Counted from the first letter of the stretch, positions 27,107 through 37,192 are shown. The stretch is DNA of 64,000 nt from Aeromicrobium sp. Root344 (GCF_001425755.1 NZ_LMDH01000001.1:3161571-3225570); one strand, 5' to 3'. A program made the numbers and translations. Notes: generated by a model not told the origin, from the sequence alone.

Positions 27107-28861
27107 TCGGGTCGCTGTTTCGTCGTTGTCACGGAACACCAGCAGGGCCAGGAGGGCGGCTGTGAGAGCGCAGACCGCGGCACCGATGAAGACCGCGTGC
27201 AGCTGGGTGATGCCCGCGTCCCGGACGGCATCCTTGTAGGCCTGGCACAGCGTCGCCTTGCCGCGGCAGAGCTCTGCGGCGGGCGGGATCGAGTCGGACG
27301 CGCGGTAGAACGCCCGGAGGCCGATCGTGGTGAGCGCCGAGATGCCCAGCAGCATGCCCACCATGCGCGCCACGATCAGCAGCGCGGACGCCACCCCGTG
27401 CACGGCATCGGCGGTGTGGGCGAGCAGCACCGCGTTGACCGGCGCGATCGCGAGGCCGAAACCGAGGCCGCCCAGCACCAGGGACAGCGTCTCGACGGGG
27501 TGGTCGAGCGAGTGCGCGTCCCACGTCGACATGTGCCAGAACGCCACGGCGCTCATCAGCATCGCGACACAGGTGAGGACGGAGGCAGGGACTCTGCGCA
27601 GCAGCCAGCCGCCGAGGAGCGCGCCGATCGGGAGGGCGACCAGGAACCGTACGAGGACCAGGGCTGCGTCGAGCTGGGAGTCGCGATCGACGGTGAGCCG
27701 GGCGAAGAACGGGATGTCGACGAGCGCCGCGATGAGGGCCGCGCCGACGAAGAACGAGACGACGAGCGCGCCCCAGGCGGGCGTCGCCGCGAGAGCGCCG
27801 CGCGGGAGCAACGGGCGCGGCGCGCGGCGCTGGCGCAGTGCGAAGCCGGCAAAGGCCACCACCGCCAGGGGGACCAACCAGGGTGCTTGATCAGAGATCG
27901 CTCCGCGCTCGGGCTCAGCCGACGCGAACGTCAGGATGACGGCGCCGAGCCCGGTGGTGAGCAGCAGAGCACCGGAGATGTCGGTCTCGCGGGCGAGTGC
28001 CGGCCACTGGCGCCAGCCGAGGAGCGGACGTCGCGCGGTCACCTGGCGCAGCAGGAACAGGGCGAGCAGTCCGTACGTCGTGAGGGCCAGTGGCGTGAGC
28101 CAGCGGGAGTCGCCCGTGACCGGGAGGAACGCGAGGCCACTCGTGACGCCTCGGGTCAGCCGGTCGGGCTCGAGCATGACGACCGTGATCCCGATGAGCG
28201 TGAGCACGGCCAGGCCGGCGCCGATGAGGTCGGCGCGTCGTATGCCGCGCGCAGCGGTCGCGCCGCCTTCGTGCCGCTGCGACACGCTCAGGGACGGCAG
28301 CATGGCGGCGGCCAGCACGAGGCCGATCGCACAGTTGAGCCAGAAGATCAGCCGCCAGTCACCGAACGCGAGCACCACCGCGCCGTACAACGGTCCCAGG
28401 ACGCTGCCGAGCTCCTGCACGGCGCCGACGATGCCCAGAGGCAGCCCGCGCCGCTGGGGTGGCCAGAGGTCCGCGACGAGGGCCAGCGTCGGCGGAATGA
28501 GGCCGCCACCGCCGACGCCCTGGATGAGGCGGCCGAGCACGATGCTCTCGAGGTTGTAGGCCGCCGCGGTGACCAAGGACCCGGCGGCGAACACCACGAG
28601 CGACCCGAGCAGCACCGGGACGCGACCCCGGAGGTCGGAGATGCGCCCGATCAGAGGCAGCACCGCGACATAGCCCAGCAGGAAGCCCGACACGATGGGA
28701 GCGGCGCGCTGCAGGTCGTCGAGGTCGAGCCCGGTCGACGTCATCATGTCGGGCAGTGCGAGCACCACGACGTACGTGTCGGCGGCAGCGAACGAGATCG
28801 CGACAGCAGCCAGTCCGAGGAGAACTCTCGAGGCGGGACTGATCGCCTCCCGCGAGGTCAT
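27104..28861 (-). CDS. MFS exporter, DHA2 14-helix type, P55-like (LprG partner)
   Basis: A 585-residue membrane transporter with about 14 helices. Motif A-like GRISDLRGRVPVLLG lies between helices 2 and 3 and the antiporter motif C region GVVG/GSVLGPLYGAVV in helix 5. Its start codon overlaps the stop of the LprG-like lipoprotein gene (ATGA), the same pair and order as lprG-Rv1410c (P55) of M. tuberculosis, where the two proteins together export triacylglycerides and lipoglycans to the envelope. That function is inferred by synteny; a plain drug-efflux role is the alternative. Confidence 0.85.
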   Translation of the reverse strand: MTSREAISPASRVLLGLAAVAISFAAADTYVVVLALPDMMTSTGLDLDDLQRAAPIVSGFLLGYVAVLPLIGRISDLRGRVPVLLGSLVVFAAGSLVTAAAYNLESIVLGRLIQGVGGGGLIPPTLALVADLWPPQRRGLPLGIVGAVQELGSVLGPLYGAVVLAFGDWRLIFWLNCAIGLVLAAAMLPSLSVSQRHEGGATAARGIRRADLIGAGLAVLTLIGITVVMLEPDRLTRGVTSGLAFLPVTGDSRWLTPLALTTYGLLALFLLRQVTARRPLLGWRQWPALARETDISGALLLTTGLGAVILTFASAEPERGAISDQAPWLVPLAVVAFAGFALRQRRAPRPLLPRGALAATPAWGALVVSFFVGAALIAALVDIPFFARLTVDRDSQLDAALVLVRFLVALPIGALLGGWLLRRVPASVLTCVAMLMSAVAFWHMSTWDAHSLDHPVETLSLVLGGLGFGLAIAPVNAVLLAHTADAVHGVASALLIVARMVGMLLGISALTTIGLRAFYRASDSIPPAAELCRGKATLCQAYKDAVRDAGITQLHAVFIGAAVCALTAALLALLVFRDNDETATR

Positions 28862-29577
28862 CGACCGGCGGGGGTCGGCGGCTCGATGGTGATGGCGGTG
28901 TCGGAGGTGGTCAGCCTGACGGTGTAGGTCACGTCACCGCCGTTGGGGTAGAACGGCCCCTTGAGGCTGGCGTCGCGCAGGACGTTGTCGTCGTCGAGGC
29001 GGTAGGTCACGGCGAACGACTTGTCCTGGGCGGCCGAAGGGATGATGTCCCGGACGAGGCTTCCGGGAAGTGTGCCGGTGATCGTCGTGAGGACGTCCTT
29101 GCCGTCGCGGGACTTGTCGCCCTCGGAGAGCTTCTGCGTCTTGGCCAGGATCTGCGAGATGCCGGTGTCCGGCGCGAGCAGTCCGGCGGGATCCGGCGCC
29201 TTGAGCGATGCCGGGTTGATCGTCAGGAAGGACGGCGAGAACCCGGTCTTCGCCCAGACCTTGCCGTCGGTCGCGATGACGTCGGCGTCGAGGCTCGCAC
29301 CGCCGGTGACGACCTTGACCTTGCCCTCGAACGCGGGGGAGTGGTTGCCCCTGCCCTTGGCCGACAGGAGCCCCGTCACGTCGGAGGGCAGCTTCGCGGT
29401 CGACAGAGAGATCGTGACCGTCTCGGCGTCGTCGAGAGCGGTCTTGGCCTCCGTGAGACGCGCCTGCAGCTTGGCCGGGTCGCCCTTGGTGCCACCGTCG
29501 CCGCCGGAGGATCCGGTGCAGCCGGAGACGACGAGGGCGGAGGCAGCGAGCGTCAGGATGAGGTGTCGGGTGCGCAC
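28858..29577 (-). CDS. lprG: LprG/LppX-family lipid-binding lipoprotein
   Basis: A 239-residue lipoprotein: signal peptide ending in the lipobox V-S-G-C with Cys20, a Gly/Ser linker, then an LppX_LprAFG domain with the amphipathic helix KLQARLTEAKTALDDAETVT and the half-barrel strands (VTISLSTAK..., GKVWAKTGFS...). Members carry acylated lipids in a large hydrophobic cavity. It is the first gene of a coupled pair with the P55-like exporter. GTG 29577 is used. Its presence alongside parC is not functionally linked as far as can be seen. Confidence 0.88.
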   Translation of the reverse strand: MRTRHLILTLAASALVVSGCTGSSGGDGGTKGDPAKLQARLTEAKTALDDAETVTISLSTAKLPSDVTGLLSAKGRGNHSPAFEGKVKVVTGGASLDADVIATDGKVWAKTGFSPSFLTINPASLKAPDPAGLLAPDTGISQILAKTQKLSEGDKSRDGKDVLTTITGTLPGSLVRDIIPSAAQDKSFAVTYRLDDDNVLRDASLKGPFYPNGGDVTYTVRLTTSDTAITIEPPTPAGR

Positions 29578-29602
29578 GGCTCAGTCTTGCACGGTGCAGC
29601 GC

Positions 29603-32050
29603 TCAGATCGCGAGCGAACCGGCGGGACCCGAGACTGCCAGGATCGGCTGCGCGGCGGGTGTGCCGGAGCCGTCGCGACGGTCGGTGGGCTCGGGCAGGT
29701 CGACGGGAGACCCGCTCGTCGCGCACGCCATGGGCGCGCCGTCGCCCACCCAGGCCAGCAGCAGCCCGTCCTCACCCTTGAGCAGGCGCTGGCATCGGAC
29801 GCCGCCGGTGGCGCGCCCCTTGGCGGGGTAGATCGCCATCGGGCTGACCTTGACGGCACCGTTCTGGGTGCCGGGCAACGCATCGCCGGACCCGGCGATC
29901 GTCACCACGCTGGCGGACTCGATGTCGCGGACCGCACCGAACGAGACGACGCGGGCGCCCGGTGTCAGCTTGATGCCGGCGACGCCGCCGCCGGCGCGAC
30001 CCTGCGGGCGTACGAGCGATGCCGGGAAGTGCAGGAGCTGGGCGTCTGACGTGACGAACGCGAGCTCCTCGTCGCCGGTCGCCAGCTCCACCGCACCGAC
30101 CACGACGTCACCCTCGTCGAGGGAGATGATGTCCCACGAGTCACGCGACAGCTGCTCGGGCTTGACCCGCTTGACGACGCCGGAGCGCGTGCCGAGCGCC
30201 AGGCCCGGCCCGGAGTCGCCGAGACCGGTGAGGGCGAGAACCGTGCCCTCGAGCCCTGGGATCTCGCGCAGGGGCATGCCGCCCTGGAGGTTGGGCGACT
30301 GGGCGGTGGGCGGCAGAGCCGGCAGCTCCAGCACCGAGATGCGCTGGATGCGACCGTCGGCCATCACGACACCGATCTCGCCGCGGGCTGTCGTGCGTAC
30401 GGCCGACACGATCGTGTCGTGCTTGACCCGGCGGTCGACGTCGCCGAGCGGCGAGTCGTCGGACGTACGGGCCAGGAGTCCCGTCGCGGACAGCAGCGCC
30501 CAGCACGGGTCGTCGGCGACCTCCAGCGGTGATGCGGCCGTGGCGGTCTGGCCGGACGACTCCAGCAGGACCGTGCGCCGTGGCGTGCCGAACGTCTGCG
30601 CCATGTCGTTGAGCTCGTCGCCGACGACCCGGCGGAGCAGCTGCTCGTCGGCCAGGATCGCGTCGAGCTCGTCGATGATCTTGCGCAGCTCGGCGATCTC
30701 GCGCTCGACCTCGATGCGGTCGTACTTGGTGAGCCGGCCGAGCGTCAGGTCGAGGATGTAGGTCGCCTGGATGTCGGACAGGTCGAACACCGTCATGAGG
30801 CGCTCCTTGGCCTCGCCGCGGTTCTCGCTCGCGCGGATCAGCTGGATGACCTCGTCGATGTCGACGAGCGCCAGCATCAGGCCGTCGAGCAGGTGCAGGC
30901 GGTCGGCAGCCTTGCCCCGGCGGAACTGCGTGCGGCGACGGACGACGTCGATGCGGTGCCCGAGGTAGACCTCGAGCATGTCCTTGAGCCCCAACGTGCG
31001 GGGCTGACCGTCGACGAGTGCCACGGCGTTGATGCCGAACGAGCTCTCCATCGGCGTGCTCTTGTAGAGCTGCTCGAGGATCGTCTCGGGGATGAAGCCG
31101 TTCTTGATCTCGATGACGAGGTTGAGGCCCTTGTGGCGGTCGCTGAGGTTCTTGATGTCCGAGATGCCCTGGAGCTTCTTGGCCTGGACGAGCTTCTTGA
31201 TCGCCTCGATGACCTTCTCCGGGCCCACGTTGTAGGGCAGCTCGGTGACGACGATGCCCTTGCGCCGCGCCGTGACGCTCTCGACGCGCGCCGAGGCCCG
31301 CATGCGGAACGAGCCGTTGCCCGTCGCGTACGCGTCACGGATGCCCTCGAGGCCGACGATCTTGCCGCCGGTGGGCAGGTCGGGGCCGGGGATGAACCGC
31401 ATGAGGTCGTCGAGGTCGGCCGACGGATGGCTGATGAGGTGACGCAGCGCCTGGACGACCTCGATCAGGTTGTGCGGCGCGATGTTGGTGGCCATGCCGA
31501 CGGCGATGCCGCTGGCGCCGTTGACGAGCAGGTTGGGCAGCGCTGCGGGCAGCACGACGGGCTCGGTCTCGCGTCCGTCGTAGTTGGGCTTGAAGTCGAC
31601 CGTGTCCTCGTTGATCGACGCGGTCATCGCCTCGGCGGCCCGGTCCATGCGGACCTCGGTGTAACGCATCGCCGCGGGCGGATCGTCCTGGGACCCGAAG
31701 TTGCCGTGCCCGTCGAGCAACGGCAGCCGCAACGACCAGGGCTGCACGAGGCGGACAAGTGCGTCGTAGATCGCGCCGTCGCCGTGCGGGTGCAGCCGGC
31801 CCATGACCTCGCCGACGGGTCGCGCGCTCTTGGCGTGCCCGCGGTCGCTTCGCAGGCCCATGTCGTCCATCGTGTAGAGGATGCGCCGCTGGACGGGCTT
31901 GAGGCCGTCGCGTGCATCGGGCAGGGCACGCGCGTAGATCACGGAGTAGGCGTACTCGAGGAAGCTCGATCGCATCTCGTCGCTCACGTCGGTGTCGACG
32001 ATGTGCTCCTCGAAGTCCTCCTCGGGAGCCTGCTTGCTGCTGCGGGCCAT
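29603..32050 (-). CDS. parC: DNA topoisomerase IV subunit A (GyrA-like)
   Basis: An 815-residue type IIA topoisomerase breakage-rejoining subunit. The DNA-linking Tyr is Tyr130 in [10 protein letters not shown]. The quinolone-resistance region reads [10 protein letters not shown]: Gly92 stands where E. coli GyrA has Ser83, and Asp96 matches Asp87. The C-terminal part forms a six-blade beta-pinwheel, but no clear Q-R-R-G-G-K/R-G GyrA box is present, consistent with ParC rather than GyrA. It pairs with parE at 23083-25212. ATG 32050 has GGAGAG 3-4 bases upstream. It is divergent from the acetyltransferase/ligase gene. Confidence 0.93.
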   Translation of the reverse strand: MARSSKQAPEEDFEEHIVDTDVSDEMRSSFLEYAYSVIYARALPDARDGLKPVQRRILYTMDDMGLRSDRGHAKSARPVGEVMGRLHPHGDGAIYDALVRLVQPWSLRLPLLDGHGNFGSQDDPPAAMRYTEVRMDRAAEAMTASINEDTVDFKPNYDGRETEPVVLPAALPNLLVNGASGIAVGMATNIAPHNLIEVVQALRHLISHPSADLDDLMRFIPGPDLPTGGKIVGLEGIRDAYATGNGSFRMRASARVESVTARRKGIVVTELPYNVGPEKVIEAIKKLVQAKKLQGISDIKNLSDRHKGLNLVIEIKNGFIPETILEQLYKSTPMESSFGINAVALVDGQPRTLGLKDMLEVYLGHRIDVVRRRTQFRRGKAADRLHLLDGLMLALVDIDEVIQLIRASENRGEAKERLMTVFDLSDIQATYILDLTLGRLTKYDRIEVEREIAELRKIIDELDAILADEQLLRRVVGDELNDMAQTFGTPRRTVLLESSGQTATAASPLEVADDPCWALLSATGLLARTSDDSPLGDVDRRVKHDTIVSAVRTTARGEIGVVMADGRIQRISVLELPALPPTAQSPNLQGGMPLREIPGLEGTVLALTGLGDSGPGLALGTRSGVVKRVKPEQLSRDSWDIISLDEGDVVVGAVELATGDEELAFVTSDAQLLHFPASLVRPQGRAGGGVAGIKLTPGARVVSFGAVRDIESASVVTIAGSGDALPGTQNGAVKVSPMAIYPAKGRATGGVRCQRLLKGEDGLLLAWVGDGAPMACATSGSPVDLPEPTDRRDGSGTPAAQPILAVSGPAGSLAI

Positions 32051-32135
32051 TCACTCTCCTGTGTTGCGCTGCTCAGTTGTCCATTTTCGCCGCTCTCACC
32101 TGCGGACTTCTCGCGCCACGCCGTGAGGCACCCGA

Positions 32136-32141
32136 TAGGTT
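32136..32141 (+). promoter_or_regulatory. candidate leaderless promoter -10
   Basis: TAGGTT ends 6 bases before the GTG at 32148, with no ribosome site between. Confidence 0.5.
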
Positions 32142-32147
32142 GGGGGC

Positions 32148-34841
32148 GTGACCAGTGAGGTGCAGCCCGTCGAGCACTGGGAAGCCGATGTCCTGCTCAA
32201 GGACGGCCGGGTGGCCCAGCTCAGGCCGATCCTGGAGGCCGACGCCGACCGGCTCGTGGAGTTCTATTCGCGCGTCTCCGAGCAGTCCAAGTACTTCCGC
32301 TTCTTCGCGCCCTATCCGACGCTTTCGGACAAGGATGTCACGCGCTTCACGACGGTCGACAACGACCGCCGCGTCGCGTTCGTCGTGACCTTGCACGCCA
32401 CGATCATCGGGGTCGGCCGCTACGACGCGATCACCGACGACGAGGCCGAGGTGGCGTTCCTCGTCGAGGACGCGCACCAGGGTCGCGGGGTGGGGCAGCT
32501 GCTGCTGGAGCACCTCGCGCAAGCCGGCCGCGAGCGCGGCATCCGTACGTTCGTCGCCGACGTCCTGCCGTCCAACTCCCGGATGCAGCAGATCTTCCGC
32601 GAGATGGGCTACCAGGTCGACGGCATGGTCGACGGCGGCGTCACCCGCCTCACGCTGCGGATCGAGCCCACCGACCTGGCCGTGGGGGTCATGCGAGCCC
32701 GTGAGCAGCGCGCCGAGGCCGCCTCGATCGAGCGGATCTTCCGCGCCCGCAGCATCGCGGTCATCGGTGCCAGCCGCCGGCAGAACTCGATCGGCCAGGC
32801 GATGGTGCGCAACCTCGTGCTGGGCGACTTCAGCGGCAGCGTCTACGCGGTCAACTCGCAGGCCGAGGCGGTGTCGGGTCTCCCGGCCTACAAGACCGTC
32901 CAGGACATCCCGGGCGAGGTCGACATCGCGATCGTCGCGGTGCCTGCCGAGTCGGTCAACGACGTCGTGCTCGACTGTGCGGCCAAGGGTGTCCACGGGC
33001 TCGTCGTGATCTCCGCCGGGTTCGCCGAGGAGGGCCCGGAGGGCCGTCAGCGGCAGCGCACGCTGCTGGGCCTCAGTCGGTCGTACGGGCTGCGGCTCAT
33101 CGGCCCCAACTGCCTCGGGTTCATCAACACCGCCCCTGACCTGCAGCTCAACGCCTCGTTGTCGCCGTCGATGCCGCCTCAGGGCCGCGTCGGGTTCTTC
33201 TGCCAGTCCGGTGCGCTCGGCACGGCGATCCTGGAGTCGGTGTCCCGTCGAGGCCTCGGCCTGTCGACGTTCGTGTCGGCCGGCAACCGCGCCGACGTCT
33301 CGGGCAACGACCTGCTGCAGTACTGGCAGGAGGACGACTCGACCGAGGTCATCCTGCTCTACCTGGAGTCGATCGGTAACCCGCGCAAGTTCTCCCGTAT
33401 CGCCCGTCGCGTCTCCCGCACCAAGCCCATCGTGGCGGTCAAGTCCGGACGCTCGACTCAAGGCGTACCGGTCGGCCACACCGTCAAGCGCACCTCGGCC
33501 CCGCAGTCGGCGGTCGATGCGATGTTCCGCCAGGCCGGCGTCATCCAGGTCGACACCTTGGACGAGATGTTCGATGTCGCCCAGCTGCTGGCCCACCAGC
33601 CGCTGCCGCGGGGCAACCGCATCTCGATCGTCGGCAACTCCGACGCCGTCGCGCTGATCGTCGCCGACGCGGCCTCGGCGGCCGGGTTGCAGGTGGCCGA
33701 GCCGATCTCGCTGGGAGCCGACGCCAACGCCGACGACTTCGAGGCGGCCATCGAGCACGCCATCGCGAGCCCCGACATCGACGCGCTGGTCGCGGTCTAC
33801 GTCCCGCCGCTCAACACCAGCGGCGAGGAGGTCGCCAACGTGCTGGCAGCCGTCGGCGAGCAGTCCGACAAGCCGATCGTGTCGACCTTCCTCGGCAGCG
33901 AGGGCGTGCCGGTGCTGCTGCGCGTGCCCGACCTCCTGGGCGGATCCGCCGGTCGTGGCTCGGTGCCCTCGTACGCCGCGCCGGAGTCCGCGGTCCGCGC
34001 GCTCGCCCGCGTCGTCAACTACGCCGAGTGGGCCGCCAAGGACCACGGCGAGTTCCACCTCGCGCTCGACCACCGCACGGGTGACGCCCGTACGCTCGTC
34101 CGTCAGGTGCTCGCCGCCGCGCCACGCGGGGCGATCCTGTCGACGGACCAGGTGCACGCGCTGCTGGCCTGCTACGGCATCGACCTGTGGACCTGGATCA
34201 ACGTGCACTCGCGCGACGAGGCGATCGCGGCGGGGGAGAAGCTCGGCTGGGACGTCGTCCTCAAGGCCGGCAGCGAGCACCTCCGCACCCGGCCCGACCT
34301 CGCGCACGTCTGGCGCAACATCCACGGGCCGGACGAGATGGGCGAGGCGTGGGACGACCTCACGACCTGGAAGGGCATGCGCAAGGACACCAAGTTCTTC
34401 GTGCAGCGAGCCGCGGCCGACGGCATCCAGGTGTCGTTCAGCGTCACCGAGGACCCGCTGTTCGGCCCCCTCGTGTCGTTCGGCCTCGCCGGTGCACCCA
34501 GCGAGCTGCTGGGCGACCGGTCCTACGGCATCCCGCCGCTGACCGATCTCGACGCCGAGGGCATGATCCGCGACTTGCGCTCCGCGCCGCTGCTCTACGG
34601 CTATCGCGGCTCCGACGCGGTCGACGTCGACACGCTGCAGGACATCATCGTCAGGCTCGCGGCGATGAAGGACGATCTCCCGGAGATCGCCGAGCTCGAC
34701 CTGGAACCCGTGCTCGTGCACGGCAAGGGCTACACCGCCCTGAGCGCCCGCGCCAAGGTCGTACCGTCCGCGGATCGCCGCGGCGAGTGGTACGTCCGGC
34801 GCCTGAGTCAACCTGCCTCGATGGGAGATACGCTGGCGTGA
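32148..34841 (+). CDS. GNAT acetyltransferase fused to NDP-forming acyl-CoA synthetase-like domains (Pat-like)
   Basis: An 897-residue fusion. Residues about 15-185 are a GNAT domain with the acetyl-CoA loop DAHQGRGVGQLL near residue 108. Residues about 200-330 are a CoA-binding domain (SIAVIGASRRQNSIG), then succinyl-CoA-ligase-like domains and a C-terminal ATP-grasp domain from about residue 665. In Salmonella Pat the GNAT is C-terminal; this N-terminal order is found in actinomycete Pat-type enzymes. The His of the acyl-CoA synthetase phospho-His loop appears to be kept (His444 in PVGHTVKR), so ligase activity cannot be excluded. Likely role: lysine acetylation of acyl-CoA synthetases and other metabolic enzymes. 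DUF5998 overlaps its stop by one base. Confidence 0.88.
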   Translation: MTSEVQPVEHWEADVLLKDGRVAQLRPILEADADRLVEFYSRVSEQSKYFRFFAPYPTLSDKDVTRFTTVDNDRRVAFVVTLHATIIGVGRYDAITDDEAEVAFLVEDAHQGRGVGQLLLEHLAQAGRERGIRTFVADVLPSNSRMQQIFREMGYQVDGMVDGGVTRLTLRIEPTDLAVGVMRAREQRAEAASIERIFRARSIAVIGASRRQNSIGQAMVRNLVLGDFSGSVYAVNSQAEAVSGLPAYKTVQDIPGEVDIAIVAVPAESVNDVVLDCAAKGVHGLVVISAGFAEEGPEGRQRQRTLLGLSRSYGLRLIGPNCLGFINTAPDLQLNASLSPSMPPQGRVGFFCQSGALGTAILESVSRRGLGLSTFVSAGNRADVSGNDLLQYWQEDDSTEVILLYLESIGNPRKFSRIARRVSRTKPIVAVKSGRSTQGVPVGHTVKRTSAPQSAVDAMFRQAGVIQVDTLDEMFDVAQLLAHQPLPRGNRISIVGNSDAVALIVADAASAAGLQVAEPISLGADANADDFEAAIEHAIASPDIDALVAVYVPPLNTSGEEVANVLAAVGEQSDKPIVSTFLGSEGVPVLLRVPDLLGGSAGRGSVPSYAAPESAVRALARVVNYAEWAAKDHGEFHLALDHRTGDARTLVRQVLAAAPRGAILSTDQVHALLACYGIDLWTWINVHSRDEAIAAGEKLGWDVVLKAGSEHLRTRPDLAHVWRNIHGPDEMGEAWDDLTTWKGMRKDTKFFVQRAAADGIQVSFSVTEDPLFGPLVSFGLAGAPSELLGDRSYGIPPLTDLDAEGMIRDLRSAPLLYGYRGSDAVDVDTLQDIIVRLAAMKDDLPEIAELDLEPVLVHGKGYTALSARAKVVPSADRRGEWYVRRLSQPASMGDTLA

Positions 34842-35407
34842 TGGCCACTGACGACACGAAGTCCCTGTTCGACGAGGTCTCCACGAGCGGCTACTACCCC
34901 GAGATCGTTGCCGACGGTCTGCGCGACGCGCTCGCCGACGAGCCGGTCGCCGCCTACGTCCTGCACCACGAGCCGACGTTCGACCACGACGAGATCCGCC
35001 GCCACATGACGGTGCTGGCACTGACGCCGAGTCGTCTCGTGCTGGTGCACACCGATGAGCACCCCGGTGACGACCTGCTGCCCAAGCCCTACACGTCGAC
35101 GACGTCGGAGGCCGTGGCGCTCGGCCAGGTGCGCTCGGTCGTCGTGACGCGCATGGTGACGTCGAAGTCCAAGGAGCTCGAGGAGGCCGTGCTGACGGTC
35201 GGCTGGGGCGCGGTGTCACGCGTCGAGCTCGAGCCGGCACGGTGCGCGGACCCCGAGTGCGAGGCCGATCACGGCTACACCGGCAGCCTGACCGGCGATG
35301 ACTTCTCGTTGCGCCTCGCGGCTGCCGCAGACGGCGGTTCGGCGGTGCAGCGGCTGCTCGGCTTCGCCCGTACGCTGTCGGCCGCAACCGCCGGCCGCGG
35401 CGCATGA
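34841..35407 (+). CDS. DUF5998 family protein
   Basis: A 188-residue cytosolic protein of an actinobacterial family with no known function, recognised from the opening (FDEVSTSGYYPEIVADGLRDALADEP), the H-H-E-P-T-F motif and a central strand-rich part with CADPECEADHGY that could bind metal. ATG 34841 overlaps the upstream TGA by one base and the downstream gene begins within its last four bases, so the three genes 32148-36507 form one operon. Confidence 0.82.
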   Translation: MATDDTKSLFDEVSTSGYYPEIVADGLRDALADEPVAAYVLHHEPTFDHDEIRRHMTVLALTPSRLVLVHTDEHPGDDLLPKPYTSTTSEAVALGQVRSVVVTRMVTSKSKELEEAVLTVGWGAVSRVELEPARCADPECEADHGYTGSLTGDDFSLRLAAAADGGSAVQRLLGFARTLSAATAGRGA

Positions 35408-36507
35408 CCCTGGCCGGACTCGGCGGTCGAGCGACGATCGACCAGATCCTGCCGTCCGTGGGCGCCGCGATGGGCGCCCCGGGATTCGCCAACTCGCTGG
35501 TCCTGCCGGAGGCGGCGCGCTACGTGGTGTTCCTCGTCGACGGACTCGGCCTCGAGCTGCTGCGTGAGCACGCTGATGCGGCGCCGTTCCTCAGCTCGTT
35601 GACGAACGTCGACGACGTCGTGTGCGGCGTGCCGTCGACCACCGCGACCAGCCTCACGTCGCTCGGCACGGGGCTGCCGGCCGGCACGCACGGCATGGTG
35701 GGCTACACGTCGCGGGTGCCGGGCAGCGGTCAGCGGCTCAACTCGCTCAAGTGGGACCAGCCGGTCGACCCGTTGATCTGGCAGCCGCACCGCACGGTGC
35801 TGGAGCAGATGCAGGACGCCGGCATCACCGCGTCATCGGTCAACGACGCCTCGTTCGCCGACTCCGGCCTGACGCTCTGCAGCCAGCGCGGCGTGCCGTT
35901 CCACGGCATCAACTCGATCTGGGAACGCCTCGACGTCGTCCTGGAGGTCATCGAGTCGGCGCCGCGCGCCATGACGTACGCCTATGAGTCGCGGCTCGAC
36001 CACACGGGCCACGGCAAGGGCTGCGCGTCGGCGGAGTGGCGCGCGATGCTCACCACCATCGACACCGAGCTGGCCGACCTGCGTGAGGAGCTGCCCCGCG
36101 ACACGGTGCTGCTGGTCACCGCCGACCACGGCATGATCGACCTGCCCAAGGCTGGCCGATTCGACGTCGACTCGTCGCCCACCCTGCTGGACGACGTCAC
36201 CCTGCTCGCCGGTGAGGCGCGGTTCCGACACGTCTACACGCGCTCGGGTGCCGCGCCCGACGTCGCGGCACGCTGGCAGGCCGAGCTGGGTGACCGTGCG
36301 GTCGTGCGTACGCAGGAGGGCATCGAGGACTGGTTCGGGCCCATCGCGGCGGACGTCCGTGGCCGCATCGGCGATGTCGTCGTCGCGGCGCTCGGCGACT
36401 TCGCGGTGTTCTCGTCGCGCGAGTTCGGCATCGAGTTCAAGATGACCGGCTTCCACGGCTCGATCAGCGAGGCCGAGCTGCGCATCCCGGTTCTCGTCGC
36501 GCCATGA
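35404..36507 (+). CDS. alkaline phosphatase-superfamily phosphodiesterase (nucleotide pyrophosphatase-like)
   Basis: A 367-residue metal-dependent hydrolase of the type I phosphodiesterase/NPP family. First metal Asp is in VFLVDGLG (about residue 44); the nucleophile region is VPSTTATSLTSLGTG with Thr as nucleophile; later ligands are in LDHTGHGKG, TADHGMIDLP and the terminal FHGS. No signal peptide, so it probably acts in the cytosol. Substrate unknown (phosphodiester or nucleotide). It is translationally coupled to DUF5998 (ATGA at 35404-35407) and followed closely by tdk. Confidence 0.85.
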   Translation: MTLAGLGGRATIDQILPSVGAAMGAPGFANSLVLPEAARYVVFLVDGLGLELLREHADAAPFLSSLTNVDDVVCGVPSTTATSLTSLGTGLPAGTHGMVGYTSRVPGSGQRLNSLKWDQPVDPLIWQPHRTVLEQMQDAGITASSVNDASFADSGLTLCSQRGVPFHGINSIWERLDVVLEVIESAPRAMTYAYESRLDHTGHGKGCASAEWRAMLTTIDTELADLREELPRDTVLLVTADHGMIDLPKAGRFDVDSSPTLLDDVTLLAGEARFRHVYTRSGAAPDVAARWQAELGDRAVVRTQEGIEDWFGPIAADVRGRIGDVVVAALGDFAVFSSREFGIEFKMTGFHGSISEAELRIPVLVAP

Positions 36508-36529
36508 CCCGGCTGGCAGGATGGTGGCC

Positions 36530-37192
36530 GTGGCGGAGCTGAACTTCTACTCGGGGACGATGGACTGCGGCAAGAGCACCTTGGCGCTCCAGATGGACCA
36601 CAACCATCGCGCCAGAGGCCGTGTCGGCCGGGTGTTCACGTCGCACGACCGCGCGGGCGCGGCAACGCTCTCCAGCCGGTTGGGTCTCGCCGTGCCGGCG
36701 ATCGAGGTCGACGACCAGTTCCATTTCTGGCAATACACCGTCGACGAGCTGACCCAGGGCGGCCGCATCGACTACTTCGTGTGCGACGAGGCCCAGTTCT
36801 ACACCGCGGACCAGATCGATCAGCTGGCCAAGGTCACCGACGAGCTGGCGATCGACGTCTTCGCGTTCGGCATCCTCACGGACTTCCGGACCCAGCTGTT
36901 CTCCGGCTCGGCCAGGCTGATCGAGCTCGCCGACCACGTGCACACGCTGCAGGTCGAGGCGCTGTGCTGGTGCGGCGAGCGCGCGACGCACAACGCGCGC
37001 ACGGAGGACGGGATCATGGTGACCGAGGGCGATGTCATCGTCGTGGGGGATGTCGACCACGAGCTGACGCCGGACGAGGACGACCTGGTCGTGGGCTACG
37101 AGGTGCTGTGCCGCCGGCACCATCGCCGCAGGATGACGGCCGCGTCGGCGAAGGCATCAGCCCTGTCGCCGGACGTGCTTCCGTTTGGTTGA
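36530..37192 (+). CDS. tdk: thymidine kinase
   Basis: A 220-residue type II thymidine kinase that salvages thymidine to dTMP. Motifs: YSGTMDCGKST Walker A near residue 7, DEAQF (Walker B/lasso partner) near 85, and a zinc site with C-W-C-G-E-R and C-R-R-H-H near residues 145-195. GTG 36530 is chosen because conserved sequence starts at AELNFYSGTM and a G-rich ribosome-like stretch precedes it; ATG 36521 would add three residues. It ends 24 bases from convergent sepH. With dut further right, it marks this as a region with several dTTP-pool genes. Confidence 0.95.
   Translation: MAELNFYSGTMDCGKSTLALQMDHNHRARGRVGRVFTSHDRAGAATLSSRLGLAVPAIEVDDQFHFWQYTVDELTQGGRIDYFVCDEAQFYTADQIDQLAKVTDELAIDVFAFGILTDFRTQLFSGSARLIELADHVHTLQVEALCWCGERATHNARTEDGIMVTEGDVIVVGDVDHELTPDEDDLVVGYEVLCRRHHRRRMTAASAKASALSPDVLPFG

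Noticed and set aside
31770..31790. Gly92 in ParC at the position of E. coli GyrA Ser83 as an acquired quinolone-resistance change
   Set aside because: Small residues at this position are common in actinobacterial topoisomerase IV; without a reference strain there is no sign of selection.
32073..35492. An open frame of 1139 codons antisense to the GNAT/ligase operon
   Set aside because: It is an artefact of high GC third positions: composition is Arg/Ala/Asp/His-rich with no domain, and the opposite strand encodes three recognisable coupled genes.
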